Shown here piece by piece: positions 41,075 to 50,230 of a stretch of 64,000 nucleotides of DNA (within the stretch, counting starts at the first letter, position 1; each line of letters begins with the position of its first letter). This stretch comes from Megasphaera paucivorans (GTDB lineage: Bacteria; Bacillota; Negativicutes; Veillonellales; Megasphaeraceae): contig NZ_FNHQ01000005.1 in assembly GCF_900103535.1 (NCBI RefSeq), positions 54,820-118,819 on the forward strand. The letters are read 5' to 3'. The notes below the pieces were generated by a model. That model had not been told where the DNA came from and ran no database searches. It saw only the letters and a program-made list of their open reading frames with translations. A program made the translations under genes and the position numbers.

Positions 41075-41749
41075 TCAGCCGAAATAATATTCCCACTCTT
41101 TTTCCGACAACGTACCGTAAGAACGCCTGCAAAATTTTTTCTGGCATTTTCGGCACTGCCGTACCGTCAAGGGGGCTTCAATCCCCTTCTGTTTTTTCAA
41201 CTTTGAAATCTTTGAAAACGCCCTGAAAAAATTGTCATTTTCAATATTCGGATCATCCAGCACGATCTCCTGCAAGCAATCAAACCCGATGGGTTCATGG
41301 GCATTCCTGACGGCCACATACTGGCAGATATCTCCGGCACAAAACTGTTCCTGCATCTCCTGCACGGAACGGAAATACAACTCTTCCCCACGTTCCCCTG
41401 CCCAGCGCAGCGGATGCTCCCGCGTAATCAAGACCTCCTGTCCGGCCAATTGATCCAGTACCTCTAAGGAATACACATACAGCACCGGGCCGTATAAATT
41501 ATACCGTTGCACCCGGTCATGCTCATCACAAGAAGCAAAAAAAACATCATGAAACATCCCTAACGGACGTGTCTCCGCATCACGACGCCGGGACGGCGGC
41601 ATCACGCCGGACACCTCCCAGGCATCGCCGGGCAAAAGCCCGCCGCTCTCTAAATACAGCAAAGACATCGCAACCGTATCGGCATGATACAAAGAAGTTA
41701 CCCCCTTGTCACGAAGAACCTGTTTAATTTCCTTAACTGAAATACTCAT
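41075..41749 (-). CDS. Hypothetical cytoplasmic protein with C-terminal Cys motif
   Basis: 224 residues, no membrane segment or signal. The C terminus carries RQCRKCQKKFCRR, a possible zinc knuckle. The central region (LYGPVLYVYSLEVLDQLAGQEVLITREHPLRW) has no family I recognise. The start at 41749 follows GGGAGGG. It lies about 230 nt upstream of pduS on the same strand but no regulatory link is evident. The intergenic gap down to pduS is AT-rich and probably contains the pduS promoter. Confidence 0.65.
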   Translation of the reverse strand: MSISVKEIKQVLRDKGVTSLYHADTVAMSLLYLESGGLLPGDAWEVSGVMPPSRRRDAETRPLGMFHDVFFASCDEHDRVQRYNLYGPVLYVYSLEVLDQLAGQEVLITREHPLRWAGERGEELYFRSVQEMQEQFCAGDICQYVAVRNAHEPIGFDCLQEIVLDDPNIENDNFFRAFSKISKLKKQKGIEAPLTVRQCRKCQKKFCRRSYGTLSEKEWEYYFG

Positions 41750-42021
41750 ATACAACCCTCCCTCTGATAAAAATATTCCAATTCATTCCACTTCATCCGC
41801 ACATATCTATCTTCCTCCATTATACACGTTCCCAAAACAAAGTCGAATACTAACAAACAAAAAAACAATTTCTATACCAAACAACGATCTGCCGGACACC
41901 TCCCGCATTGCACAGAAATACTCCCGCAAATCCGCTCTCTGCCTAGCGATACTGGCAATACAACCAAGAATTCACGGCAAAAGGTTTCCACTGGATTGTA
42001 TCTATTAACGAGGAATAAATA

Positions 42022-42050
42022 TTCACAAATCCCATACAATCTGCTATAAT
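42022..42050 (+). promoter_or_regulatory. Promoter of the small Cys-containing protein gene
   Basis: TTCACA (42022-42027), 17-nt spacer, perfect TATAAT (42045-42050). The start codon of the 56-aa ORF is about 50 nt downstream. Confidence 0.65.
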
Positions 42051-42099
42051 AACATAACACCATGAAAAACCCTCAGAAAAAAACAAGGAGATGATACTC

Positions 42100-42270
42100 A
42101 TGCACCGGTTAGAAGAAATCAAAAAAGCGATCGTCGGCTTCAGCAAAGGCTGTACGGAAAATACAGGAGGCGGCTGCTGCGGCATGCAAGTTCCCCCTGC
42201 CGAACTGCGAGAACTGCAGAAACTAAAAGAAGAATATAAAAAGAAAAATAAATCCCATGAAATAAAATAA
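42100..42270 (+). CDS. Small cysteine-motif protein (56 aa), unknown
   Basis: It begins MHRLEEIKKAIVGFSKGCTE, has the motif GGGCCGM in the middle, and ends in a charged coiled-coil-like helix (PPAELRELQKLKEEYKKKNK). AAGGAG lies 9 nt before the ATG, a strong promoter is at 42022-42050, and a hairpin follows, so it is a complete transcription unit. The pair of adjacent cysteines could bind metal. No family is recognised. Confidence 0.7.
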   Translation: MHRLEEIKKAIVGFSKGCTENTGGGCCGMQVPPAELRELQKLKEEYKKKNKSHEIK

Positions 42271-42300
42271 TACCTGCACGGATCCACCCGCTGCAACCCA

Positions 42301-42338
42301 AACATACCCGGCCATCAAAAAAAGATGGCCGGGTATGT
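42301..42338 (+). terminator. Hairpin after the small Cys-containing protein gene
   Basis: ACATACCCGGCCATC and GATGGCCGGGTATGT form a perfect 15-bp stem with a 7-nt A loop. A clear T run is lacking, but position and stability fit a terminator. Confidence 0.6.
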
Positions 42339-42438
42339 TGTAACCTAGCAAAAAAAAAGTAATGCAACCATATTTTTTTATATACAATAAATTCTTAAAA
42401 ACTCACCCGGACAAGAAATACGCAATACACAGCTTGGG

Positions 42439-42511
42439 CAGAAACGAAATAACGCACAAAAGCACGCGAATCGCTTAGTTTGTTTTCTAGGGGATTCACT
42501 CTTTTTTACAC
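42439..42511. repeat. Hairpin repeat element R1
   Basis: GAATC-g-CTTAG (42468-42478), loop TTTGTTTT, CTAGG-g-GATTC (42487-42497), followed by TCACTCTTTTTTAC. The left part (GCAC..AAAGCACGCGAATCGCTTAGTTTG) matches R3 at 54.8 kb. The right part matches R4 at 56.3 kb. It lies directly after the MmyB-type regulator gene. Confidence 0.7.
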
Positions 42512-42512
42512 A

Positions 42513-43340
42513 TCAGCGTGAAAGCAGCTGTTTCAGTTTTGCCTCGGTTTCCGTATGCCGCAGGGGCGTATCGATATGTAACCGCAATTCGTTTTCCGGT
42601 GTCATGAATACGGTATGTTCAAAAAACAAATTTCCTACTTCAGGATGCCGGATCGTTTTCGTTATTTCACGCTCCGGTTCCACCTCATGCAGCGGCCACC
42701 AAGTATTGAATTCCTCACTTTCCTCCCGCAAGGATTCAATGCCCCGTCTCAGCCAGGGATCCTTACTATATCCGGCGCAGGAAACACGAAATCTTGCAAG
42801 CATTTCCTTCGCCTTGATTTCCCAGTTTTCAAAACGCTTTTGATACTCGCTATGGGTAAACATCATTTTAATAAGATTTCTATGGGATATATCTATCTGA
42901 CTAACGTCGACAAAAGCAGCCGTATACGCAGCATTCCATCCGACGACGTTCCAATATATATCCAACAAGATTGCCGGCGAATACACCAAACTATCCAATA
43001 CATGCTGAAATATAGGTTTGAGTGTCTGTATAGGCTGCAGCGGTTTTTCCGGCGTCAACTTTGCCAATTCAAATAGATGCAGCGTTTCATACTCATTCAG
43101 CATCAGTACCCGGGCAATGCTGTGCAACACGGAAGGCGATATTTGAATATGACGCCCCTGCTCCAGCCAGGTATACCACGTAACCCCGATACCTGCCAAC
43201 ATAGCTACCTCCTCCCGCCGCAATCCCAAAGTACGCCGCCGGGACGTATCCGATATCCCGACTTGGGAAGGATGTATCCGCTCTCTCCGCGTTTTGATAA
43301 AATTCCCTAGCTCCTTATATTGCTGCGTATCAATCTCCAT
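42513..43340 (-). CDS. XRE-like regulator with MmyB-type ligand-binding domain
   Basis: About 275 residues. An N-terminal helix-turn-helix (RRTLGLRREEVAMLAGIGVTWYTWLEQGR, about 28-56) is joined to the MmyB-type domain with the characteristic SPAILLDIYWNVVGWNAAYTAAF. MmyB-family proteins occur in actinobacteria and elsewhere, often beside efflux or oxidoreductase genes; the ligand is unknown (fatty acid-like molecules have been seen in structures). The next plus-strand genes, 700 nt away, are tetR and an RND pump, but no direct link is shown. AAGGGGAT precedes the ATG-ATG start. Confidence 0.88.
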   Translation of the reverse strand: MEIDTQQYKELGNFIKTRRERIHPSQVGISDTSRRRTLGLRREEVAMLAGIGVTWYTWLEQGRHIQISPSVLHSIARVLMLNEYETLHLFELAKLTPEKPLQPIQTLKPIFQHVLDSLVYSPAILLDIYWNVVGWNAAYTAAFVDVSQIDISHRNLIKMMFTHSEYQKRFENWEIKAKEMLARFRVSCAGYSKDPWLRRGIESLREESEEFNTWWPLHEVEPEREITKTIRHPEVGNLFFEHTVFMTPENELRLHIDTPLRHTETEAKLKQLLSR

Positions 43341-43343
43341 CAT

Positions 43344-43980
43344 ATCCCCTTTATTGTTATACTGGTAGAACATATTCCATGATAAATAAACCCCTTGTAC
43401 TAAGATATCGACAGTGTACAATGAATTCCATTACTCGTCAATAATGCAAAAGAAATCTATCATAAAGCAACAGCAGCACTCCCATTTATTAACCCGCCGG
43501 TCAGTATGGATCAGATCCGTTGCCAATATATACATCCCCCCCTGCTATCCCATCTGGAACCCATCACCTCACACCATTCCAAGCCGGACTCAGGATAACA
43601 CTCACGTCAATCGGCTCTACTCTAAGTTTTCTTTTCATTCTGCCTTTAGCAGAGCACCTGGAAAAGAATTGAGTAATCCTGACCGTAATATCTTTTTCCT
43701 GTATCGCTCTGATTCTGCTCTATATAACCCATACTATCCAGTAACACCGTAAAGATTGCGGCTTGATCTAATAAAAAATTTTTCAATTTTTTTATTAGAG
43801 AAGATATATTGATTGATAAGTAAATCTATGAAATTTTTAAAAGAAGCGCGCTGTCATCCTGAGAAGCCTCGTGATTATAAAACGGAGTATTGATTCTAAT
43901 AAATATCATACGAAACCTATCATCGTATTTTCAGTCTTGTAATACTTTTATAAGAAACTTGGCATTTAAAATTTAATAGA
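43344..43980. other. Long gene-poor intergenic region
   Basis: About 640 nt with no reading frame I can support. It is AT-rich toward the tetR side. A short plus-strand frame (43414-43752) has no ribosome-binding site and a composition unlike a protein. Confidence 0.4.
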
Positions 43981-44009
43981 TTGACAATCACTATAAAGTA
44001 TAGTATTAT
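43981..44009 (+). promoter_or_regulatory. Promoter of the tetR-RND operon
   Basis: TTGACA (43981-43986), 17-nt spacer, TATTAT (44004-44009), with the operator TGACCTAAGTCA immediately downstream. Confidence 0.7.
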
Positions 44010-44017
44010 TTTTTTAC

Positions 44018-44029
44018 TGACCTAAGTCA
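44018..44029. promoter_or_regulatory. TetR operator 1
   Basis: TGACCTAAGTCA within the longer context ACTGACCTAAGTCAATA. The same sequence with one change (ACTGACCAAAGTCAATA) precedes the RND adaptor gene at 44696. Both sites sit where repression would be effective. Confidence 0.7.
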
Positions 44030-44047
44030 ATAATGGAGATGAAGATA

Positions 44048-44668
44048 ATGACAAGAATTCGAAAAAATCCGTTAGAGCGCCGGCAGGAACTTATCGATAT
44101 TGCAATGGAATGCTTTTGTACAAAAGGGTATGAAGCGACCATGGTGCAAGATATCTGTAACAAAGCCGATGTTGCTAAGGGGACTTTTTTTTATTATTTC
44201 CCAACGAAGGACGATGTGCTCAAGGCAATTTTTGAACACTGGACACAGGTTTTTATTGATTCGTACAGTCGGCAGGTTAAGACGGCTGATGCTGTCCAGA
44301 AACTGCAACTATTCCTCAAGATTTTTGGTATAGAGACCCCTATAGACCATCTGATGAATAAGCTTTCGGAAGAGAATCGCTATGATATTTTGTTGCGTTT
44401 CTGGACGCAATGTATGTCGGTGAGCTTTAACCAATTGCTCAATGACGTCATCACACAAGGCATGGCAGAAGGCTCGATGCAAGTGGCGCATACGGAGGAA
44501 TGTCTTGATTTTTTCTGGGGAATCATGGATGCGATGTGGCCTGAGGGAAAACAGAATATTATCACGGAAAAGAGTATCACTATCCGTGAACAAATTGCGG
44601 GGCAGCTGATTGAGATGCTGTTTGGGATGAAAGCAGGCAGTCTGGTTCATTTTGAAGATGCGAAGTAA
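44048..44668 (+). CDS. TetR/AcrR family regulator of an RND efflux pump
   Basis: About 206 residues, N-terminal helix-turn-helix (CTKGYEATMVQDICNKADVAKGTFFYYFPTKDDVL, about 25-60). The start at 44048 follows GGAG at 9-nt spacing; an earlier in-frame ATG (44033) overlaps that ribosome-binding site. Two copies of ACTGACC(T/A)AAGTCAATA flank the gene, one at its promoter and one before the pump adaptor. The unit lies between repeats R1 and R2. Confidence 0.92.
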   Translation: MTRIRKNPLERRQELIDIAMECFCTKGYEATMVQDICNKADVAKGTFFYYFPTKDDVLKAIFEHWTQVFIDSYSRQVKTADAVQKLQLFLKIFGIETPIDHLMNKLSEENRYDILLRFWTQCMSVSFNQLLNDVITQGMAEGSMQVAHTEECLDFFWGIMDAMWPEGKQNIITEKSITIREQIAGQLIEMLFGMKAGSLVHFEDAK

Positions 44669-44695
44669 TATTCGCATTTTCTTTTTACTGACTAC

Positions 44696-44707
44696 TGACC
44701 AAAGTCA
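44696..44707. promoter_or_regulatory. TetR operator 2
   Basis: TGACCAAAGTCA, 18 nt before the RND adaptor start, matching operator 1 at 44018 in 16 of 17 positions of the longer context. Confidence 0.7.
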
Positions 44708-44724
44708 ATATAAAAAGGAGACGA

Positions 44725-45831
44725 ATGATGAATAAAAGCGAGAAAAAAAAGACACGTATCATTATGCTGAGTTTATTGATTGTTGTACTCGGAATTATGA
44801 TCTGGCGATTGGTAGGAGCTGAAAAAGGACTGGTCGCTATCCCTCAGCCGGTTGCCGTGTCAACTGATACAGTAAAGGTCATCGAAAAACCAGCGACAAT
44901 GCTGTTTGTGGGAAATGTCGAGGGCCTGACCTCTTCTATTATCAGCAGTCGCTTTTCGGGAAAAGTGAATAAAGTGCTCATTGAGGATGGCCAGTCTGTC
45001 AGCAAAGAGCAACCGCTTTTTGTCATGGATACGATTGAACTGTGCAATGCACTTCGCATCGCACAGAACAGTGTCAATCAATCCGCAGCAAAATATGCCA
45101 ACGATCGTGATGAGTATCAACGATATGCCGTGTTGTTCGAGCAAGGCGCATACTCCCGGCAGCAATTTGAAAGCGCCCGGACAAAGATGTTCTCCAGTCA
45201 GGCGGATCTCGATTCAGCGCAGGCAAACCTCAACAGTGCTGAGAAGCAGCTGGCTGAGGCTACTGTCGTAAGTCCGGTCGACGGCGTGGTCGCCAATAAA
45301 AATCTGACAAATGGGCAAAATGTTTCGGCGGGCAATCAAGTTATGACGATTGAACAGCTGGATGCGGTGCATGTGGTTGTCAGTGTTGAGCAACGCGACA
45401 TGATGTATCTCAAAATAGGCAATACGGTCAATGTGACGGTAGATGCCTATCCGGAAAAAGAGTTCGTCGGAACGGTCGATGTCATCAGTCCCGTGGCGGG
45501 GAAAGAGAGCCGTATGTTCCGTGTAAAGGTGCGGGTGGATAATCCCGATCAGTTGCTGAAGCCCGGTATGTTCGTGCAGGTACAGCTGAATCTTGGTGTA
45601 CCTCATTCGGTTCTTTCAGTGCCGCAGCAAGCGGTTCTCGGGCAGAAGGGACTGCAGTATATTTTTACCGTCGAGGATGGTCATGCGAAAAAGATTCGCG
45701 TTGAGGCTGGCGATATTATCGGCGACCGTATCGAGATTACCAATGGCGTTGCGGAAGGCATGGTTATCCTGACCGATAATCTCGATAAAATCAAGGACAG
45801 CGATTTGCTGCAGTTTGAGGAGGAATCATGA
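44725..45831 (+). CDS. RND efflux periplasmic adaptor (HlyD/AcrA family)
   Basis: 368 residues. One N-terminal membrane helix (IIMLSLLIVVLGIMIWRLV), the lipoyl half-motif SSRFSGKVNKVLIEDGQSVSKEQPL, a coiled-coil hairpin (about 105-170) and the membrane-proximal domain VDGVVANKNLTNGQNVSAGNQVMTIEQL. It links the inner-membrane pump to an outer-membrane channel, which is not encoded here. AAGGAG precedes the ATG-ATG start. It overlaps the pump gene by 4 nt. Confidence 0.94.
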   Translation: MMNKSEKKKTRIIMLSLLIVVLGIMIWRLVGAEKGLVAIPQPVAVSTDTVKVIEKPATMLFVGNVEGLTSSIISSRFSGKVNKVLIEDGQSVSKEQPLFVMDTIELCNALRIAQNSVNQSAAKYANDRDEYQRYAVLFEQGAYSRQQFESARTKMFSSQADLDSAQANLNSAEKQLAEATVVSPVDGVVANKNLTNGQNVSAGNQVMTIEQLDAVHVVVSVEQRDMMYLKIGNTVNVTVDAYPEKEFVGTVDVISPVAGKESRMFRVKVRVDNPDQLLKPGMFVQVQLNLGVPHSVLSVPQQAVLGQKGLQYIFTVEDGHAKKIRVEAGDIIGDRIEITNGVAEGMVILTDNLDKIKDSDLLQFEEES

Positions 45832-48800
45832 GTCTACCAGAAATCAGCATCCATCGGCCGGTATTTGCGACGGTCGTCTTAGCTGCCATGATTCTCATGG
45901 GTATCGTGAACTATAGCAAGATGAATGTCGATGAAATGCCGGATACAAGTTTGCCCTATGTATCGATCAGTATTACCTATGAAGGAGCGCAGCCGGATCA
46001 GGTCGATACGCAGGTTACGCAGAAAGTCGAGGAAGCCATCGGCGAAGCGCGCGGCGTGAAGCATATTGAATCCACTTCGCGTGAAGGCGAGGCGGAAATC
46101 AATGTCGAGTTCAATTTTGGCGTCAATCCGGCTGAAGCGGCGCAGGATGTGCGCGACAAAATCAGCGCGATACGCGGCGATCTTCCGGATACAATTAAAG
46201 AGCCGGTGATTTCGCGCTTTGATATGAATGCGCAGCCGGTTGTATCCGTGGCAATTACTTCAGAGACGGCGAGTATGCGAGAAATTAGCATTTTTGTTGA
46301 TGACGTATTGAAACCGCGCCTGCAGAAAATCAATGGTGTCGGACAAGTGACCATCAGCGGCCGGCAGGAACGTGAAATTCAACTTTTGATAAATCAGGAT
46401 AAACTCAATACATTCGGGCTGTCCGTTGCCGAGGTCGGTCAGCAGCTCAAGCAGGTCAATCAGGATGTGCCGGCCGGTAAGCTTAGCAATAAGCGGCAGG
46501 AACTTTCCGTGCGCATGGCGGGGAATTTCCAGATGGTGCAGCAGTTTGATTCGGTCATTGTAGGAATGCGTGATCAGATGCCAATCTACTTCTGGCAGGT
46601 CGGCGCGGCGAAGGACACCGTTAAGGACGTCTTAACAACCGCCCGTTACGATGGTAAGCCGGCCATCGGCATTGCCATCGGCAAGCAGTCGGGCGGCAAT
46701 GCGGTCAAAGTAGCGACAGCGGTCAAGCAGGAGCTTACGCAGTTGGGGAATGAATTGCCCGCCGGGATGGAGCTGCAGTTGGTGCGTGATGATGCGCAGC
46801 GCGTCGCTGAATCGATTACGGAGGTCTGGTTCGATCTGATTATCGGCAGTATTTTTGCCGTTCTCATCGTGTTTTGGTTTCTGGGAGATTGGCGCAGCAC
46901 GGTTATAAGCGCGCTAGCAATACCGGCTTCGATTGTTTCGACTTTCCTCTTTATGAAGATCGCGGGATTTTCCATTAATAGCATGTCGCTCCTGGGACTG
47001 TCTTTATCCGTTGGCTTGTTGATCGATGACGCAATTGTTGTCATAGAGAATATCATTCGCCACCGGCAGATGGGAAAAAATGCAAAACAGGCAGCTATTG
47101 ACGGTACGAAGGAAATCGCGCTAGCAGTCATGGCGACGACCTTTACCGTAGCGGCAGTATTCCTGCCAGTCGGCTTCATGTCGGGCATTGACGGGCAGAT
47201 GTTCAAAGAGTTTGGACTGTCGATCGCATTTGCCGTACTGGTGTCTCTGTTCGTTTCATTCACGCTGACGCCGATGATGGCGGCGCTTTATCTGCCGGTC
47301 GGTAAACCGTCTATGCCGGCTATATTGCGAGGACCATGGCAGCATTGGCAGCATGGCTTCGAACATGTGACCGAATGGTATGGTAGGACGCTTAGGAAGC
47401 TTTTGCAGTCCTATCGGCTGCGGGTGCTGGGCGCAACTTTGCTGTTATTCCTACTGAGTCTGGGCCTTTTGCCGCTTCTCGGATCGACTTTTATGCCGGT
47501 GACGGATCAGTCGCAGTTTACTGCAAAGGTACAAGCTTCTTCCGATGCTACGATCGATACGATGAATGAGCAGTCGGCAAAGCTTACGGCCGTTCTGCAA
47601 ACCATTCCCGAGGTTCGTCATGTCTATGCCACAACTTCGAATCGCCAGCATAATCTTTTTGTACAGCTCGTGCCAAAGAAAGATCGTAACCGCAGTCAAA
47701 AAGAGGTCATTGCAGATGTGCGCCAGCGCTTTAATGCACTGCCGGGAGTTCGCGCCGATTTTATTGAAAGCGATGATAAGCCAATTGCGATATCCATTAC
47801 CGGACCGTCGCTGGCCGAGCTTGTTCCACTGGCAGAAACTGTGCAGAAAGAGCTTGAAACCGTGCCAGGCGTACAGGATATCGCTTCCACTTATCATGCG
47901 GGCATGCCAAATCTCAATCTCGTACTTAAAGAGGAGCGTGCCAGCGACCTTGGTATCTCATCAATGGCCATTGGTACGACGATGCAGACGATGCTTAACG
48001 GCTCAATTGTTGGTAAGTTTGGCGATAAAGATGAACGCGTGGATATCCGCATGCGGTTGAATGACAATGGGCGCAGCCGATCGGATATGCTGCGGCAGGT
48101 CTATGTGCCAAGCGAGCACCAGACGGACGGGCATCCGTTACTCGTGCCTCTTTCACAGGTGGCTGACTGGCAGTACACGACAAGCGCGAGCGATATCCGC
48201 CGCTATGATCGGCAGAAAGAAATCCGTTTGACCGCCAATACGGACGGAACTTCGATGGGCGACGCGAATGATGCCATCTTCAAGCAGGCGCAGAAGATAC
48301 AGCTGCCTGCCGGCTATAAGATCGGTCAGGCTGGCGCTGCTAACGATATGGATGAATCATTTTCGAATATGGAGATGGCGCTGTTCATGGCCATAGCATT
48401 TATATTTATGATTCTCGCGGCTCAATTTGAAAGTTACAGCGAGCCTTTTGCCATCATGTTTTCACTGCCGCTGGCGATGATTGGCGCGTTAGCCGGACTT
48501 TTCCTGTCCGGCAGCGAACTCAGTCTCGTATCGTTGATCGGAATTATGATGCTCATGGGACTTGTAACGAAAAATGCCATTTTACTGATTGATTTCGCGA
48601 AACAGCGTATGCAAGAAGGCATTGATTGCAAGACAGCCCTGACTGAAGCCGGAAGCATACGTCTGCGTCCAATATTGATGACAAGTATCGCGATAATCTT
48701 CGGCATGTTGCCAATTGCACTGGGCCTTGGACCAGGCGCTGAGGCGCGTGCTCCGATGGCCCATGCCATTATCGGCGGTGTCATTACATCAACTTTATTG

Positions 48801-48872
48801 ACACTGGTTGTCGTACCGATTATCTATGATTTGATCCATCAATGGAGAAACAGAAAAACGGTAAAAAAATAA
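45828..48872 (+). CDS. RND superfamily efflux transporter permease (AcrB/MexB-like, HAE family)
   Basis: 1014 residues, the standard length for an HAE-type pump. It has the N-terminal helix SIHRPVFATVVLAAMILMGI, the two porter halves and the proton-relay helix LLGLSLSVGLLIDDAIVVIENIIRH (helix 4, with the two conserved aspartates). The second transmembrane bundle includes GLVTKNAILLIDFAKQR and GPGAEARAPMAHAIIGGVITSTLLTLVVVP. It is coupled to the adaptor by an ATGA overlap and repressed by the TetR at 44048. Together they would export drugs or solvents through the outer membrane. Confidence 0.96.
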   Translation: MSLPEISIHRPVFATVVLAAMILMGIVNYSKMNVDEMPDTSLPYVSISITYEGAQPDQVDTQVTQKVEEAIGEARGVKHIESTSREGEAEINVEFNFGVNPAEAAQDVRDKISAIRGDLPDTIKEPVISRFDMNAQPVVSVAITSETASMREISIFVDDVLKPRLQKINGVGQVTISGRQEREIQLLINQDKLNTFGLSVAEVGQQLKQVNQDVPAGKLSNKRQELSVRMAGNFQMVQQFDSVIVGMRDQMPIYFWQVGAAKDTVKDVLTTARYDGKPAIGIAIGKQSGGNAVKVATAVKQELTQLGNELPAGMELQLVRDDAQRVAESITEVWFDLIIGSIFAVLIVFWFLGDWRSTVISALAIPASIVSTFLFMKIAGFSINSMSLLGLSLSVGLLIDDAIVVIENIIRHRQMGKNAKQAAIDGTKEIALAVMATTFTVAAVFLPVGFMSGIDGQMFKEFGLSIAFAVLVSLFVSFTLTPMMAALYLPVGKPSMPAILRGPWQHWQHGFEHVTEWYGRTLRKLLQSYRLRVLGATLLLFLLSLGLLPLLGSTFMPVTDQSQFTAKVQASSDATIDTMNEQSAKLTAVLQTIPEVRHVYATTSNRQHNLFVQLVPKKDRNRSQKEVIADVRQRFNALPGVRADFIESDDKPIAISITGPSLAELVPLAETVQKELETVPGVQDIASTYHAGMPNLNLVLKEERASDLGISSMAIGTTMQTMLNGSIVGKFGDKDERVDIRMRLNDNGRSRSDMLRQVYVPSEHQTDGHPLLVPLSQVADWQYTTSASDIRRYDRQKEIRLTANTDGTSMGDANDAIFKQAQKIQLPAGYKIGQAGAANDMDESFSNMEMALFMAIAFIFMILAAQFESYSEPFAIMFSLPLAMIGALAGLFLSGSELSLVSLIGIMMLMGLVTKNAILLIDFAKQRMQEGIDCKTALTEAGSIRLRPILMTSIAIIFGMLPIALGLGPGAEARAPMAHAIIGGVITSTLLTLVVVPIIYDLIHQWRNRKTVKK

Positions 48873-49204
48873 AGAAAATTGTAAGTTATTAATTTTAATA
48901 TAATTCTTCTTATTAAGGAAAATATGATGCAGTTCAAGCACGATATGCAGACAATGTTCAAGTTGGATACCAAGACTGTGAACTCAAATTCCGCATATTC
49001 AAAGCATACTTATAGTTAGAATACTGGACGTAGGACTATGACTTTATGCACTGTATTTCAAACACCTTCTCCACAAAAGTCGTATATCTTTTCCAGCAAT
49101 AAATTGAGTATCTTGCCCATTTTTTATTAAAATTTTTCTTTTTTCATGTCAATTAGTTTTTTAGGACTAATGTCAAGGTATTAATATCGCATGAATAAAA
49201 GTAT
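48873..49204. other. AT-rich intergenic region between the RND gene and repeat R2
   Basis: About 330 nt with no supported gene. A 31-codon frame (48924-49019) after AAGGAAAAT exists but has no recognisable feature. The region is much poorer in GC than either neighbour. Confidence 0.35.
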
Positions 49205-49282
49205 GCGAATCGCTTAGTTTGTCTATCAGGTAGATTCGGACACGGGTTTCGTCCGAGGTCGGAGAGGTTAGACCCTGCCCTT
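49205..49282. repeat. Hairpin repeat element R2
   Basis: GCGAATCGCTTAGTTTG (49205 onward), GATTC at 49233-49237, then a 45-nt right part with stems TCGGAC/GTCCGA and GGTC/GACC. The stretch from GATTCGG to TGCCC is almost base-for-base the same as R3 at 54.85 kb. It separates the RND module from the lyase module. Confidence 0.75.
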
Positions 49283-49352
49283 TCCATTGCCCTCCAAAAA
49301 AGCAGATATCTCGTCAAAACGCCTCCGCATATGCGGGGGCGTTTGCATCATA

Positions 49353-50216
49353 CTATTTCATAAAAGACCGTTCCAGTTCGCGTATGGCGGGCAATCCAAT
49401 TAGTTCATTGAAATCAGGAAATTCCACCATATGCTCCGTATCGTGTTTTGATGTATCGTCTTGTTTTACTTTTTTCAGCATAGTCATCATTGCCTGCGTC
49501 ACGGTATAGAGTGCCGTTACCGGATAGATAACGATTTTAAAACCAATAGTTTCCAGTTCCTTTCCCGTAAGCATTGGGGTTTTCCCATGTTCCACCATAT
49601 TGGCCAGCAGCGGTTTATGGATCGTATTGGCTATGGTCTGCAGTTCCTCGACTGATTGCGGAGCCTCGACAAAAATCACGTCAGCTCCGGCTTCAGCGTA
49701 CAAGGCTGCCCGCGCCAGAGCTTCGTCAAAGTCGATGACGGCTCGCGCATCGGTTCTGGCAATGAGCACCGTATCCGGGTCTTTTCTGGCATAACAGGCG
49801 GCTCTGATTTTTGCCGCCATTTCTTCTTTGGGGATGATTTGTTTGCCCTCCATATGACCGCAGCGTTTCGGCGTAACTTGATCTTCGAGCTGGATAGCTG
49901 CCAGTCCGGCTCTTTCATATTCCTGTACGGTCCGAACGACGTTCAGCAGTCCTCCGTAGCCGTTGTCTGCATCGGCAATAACGGGAATATCCACGGCTGC
50001 CGCTATATTTTTCCCTTCGCCGGCCATTTCCGTCAAAGAAAGCAGTCCGATATCCGGTCGACCGATCAAGCTGGCAGATAATCCGTAGCCGGTCATATAT
50101 ACCGCTGGAAATCCTGCTTTTTCAATCAGTCTTGCCGACCATGCATCATAAGCTCCCGGTGCCCGGATAATCCCGGGTTCGGCCAACATTTTTCTTAATT
50201 TTTTTGCTTGTGACAT
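49353..50216 (-). CDS. Isocitrate lyase/PEP mutase family lyase (2-methylisocitrate or dimethylmalate lyase-like), copy 2
   Basis: 287 residues. DADNGYGG carries the Mg-binding aspartates, LEDQVTPKRCGHMEGK the active-site Cys loop of C-C lyases, and ARTDARAV follows. These motifs fit PrpB, 2,3-dimethylmalate lyase and oxaloacetate decarboxylase relatives; the sequence alone cannot choose among them. The start at 50216 is taken because GAGGAG lies 9 nt upstream of that ATG and directly abuts the earlier one at 50225. It is encoded 14 nt after its paralogue. Confidence 0.88.
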   Translation of the reverse strand: MSQAKKLRKMLAEPGIIRAPGAYDAWSARLIEKAGFPAVYMTGYGLSASLIGRPDIGLLSLTEMAGEGKNIAAAVDIPVIADADNGYGGLLNVVRTVQEYERAGLAAIQLEDQVTPKRCGHMEGKQIIPKEEMAAKIRAACYARKDPDTVLIARTDARAVIDFDEALARAALYAEAGADVIFVEAPQSVEELQTIANTIHKPLLANMVEHGKTPMLTGKELETIGFKIVIYPVTALYTVTQAMMTMLKKVKQDDTSKHDTEHMVEFPDFNELIGLPAIRELERSFMK

Positions 50217-50230
50217 ACTCTCCATCTCCT

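Noticed and set aside
43414..43752. A 112-codon plus-strand frame in the gap before tetR
   Set aside because: No ribosome-binding site, low-complexity composition and no match to any family. Treated as non-coding.
48924..49019. A 31-codon ORF after the RND gene
   Set aside because: A weak ribosome-binding site exists but nothing in the product is recognisable and the region is AT-rich. Too little support.
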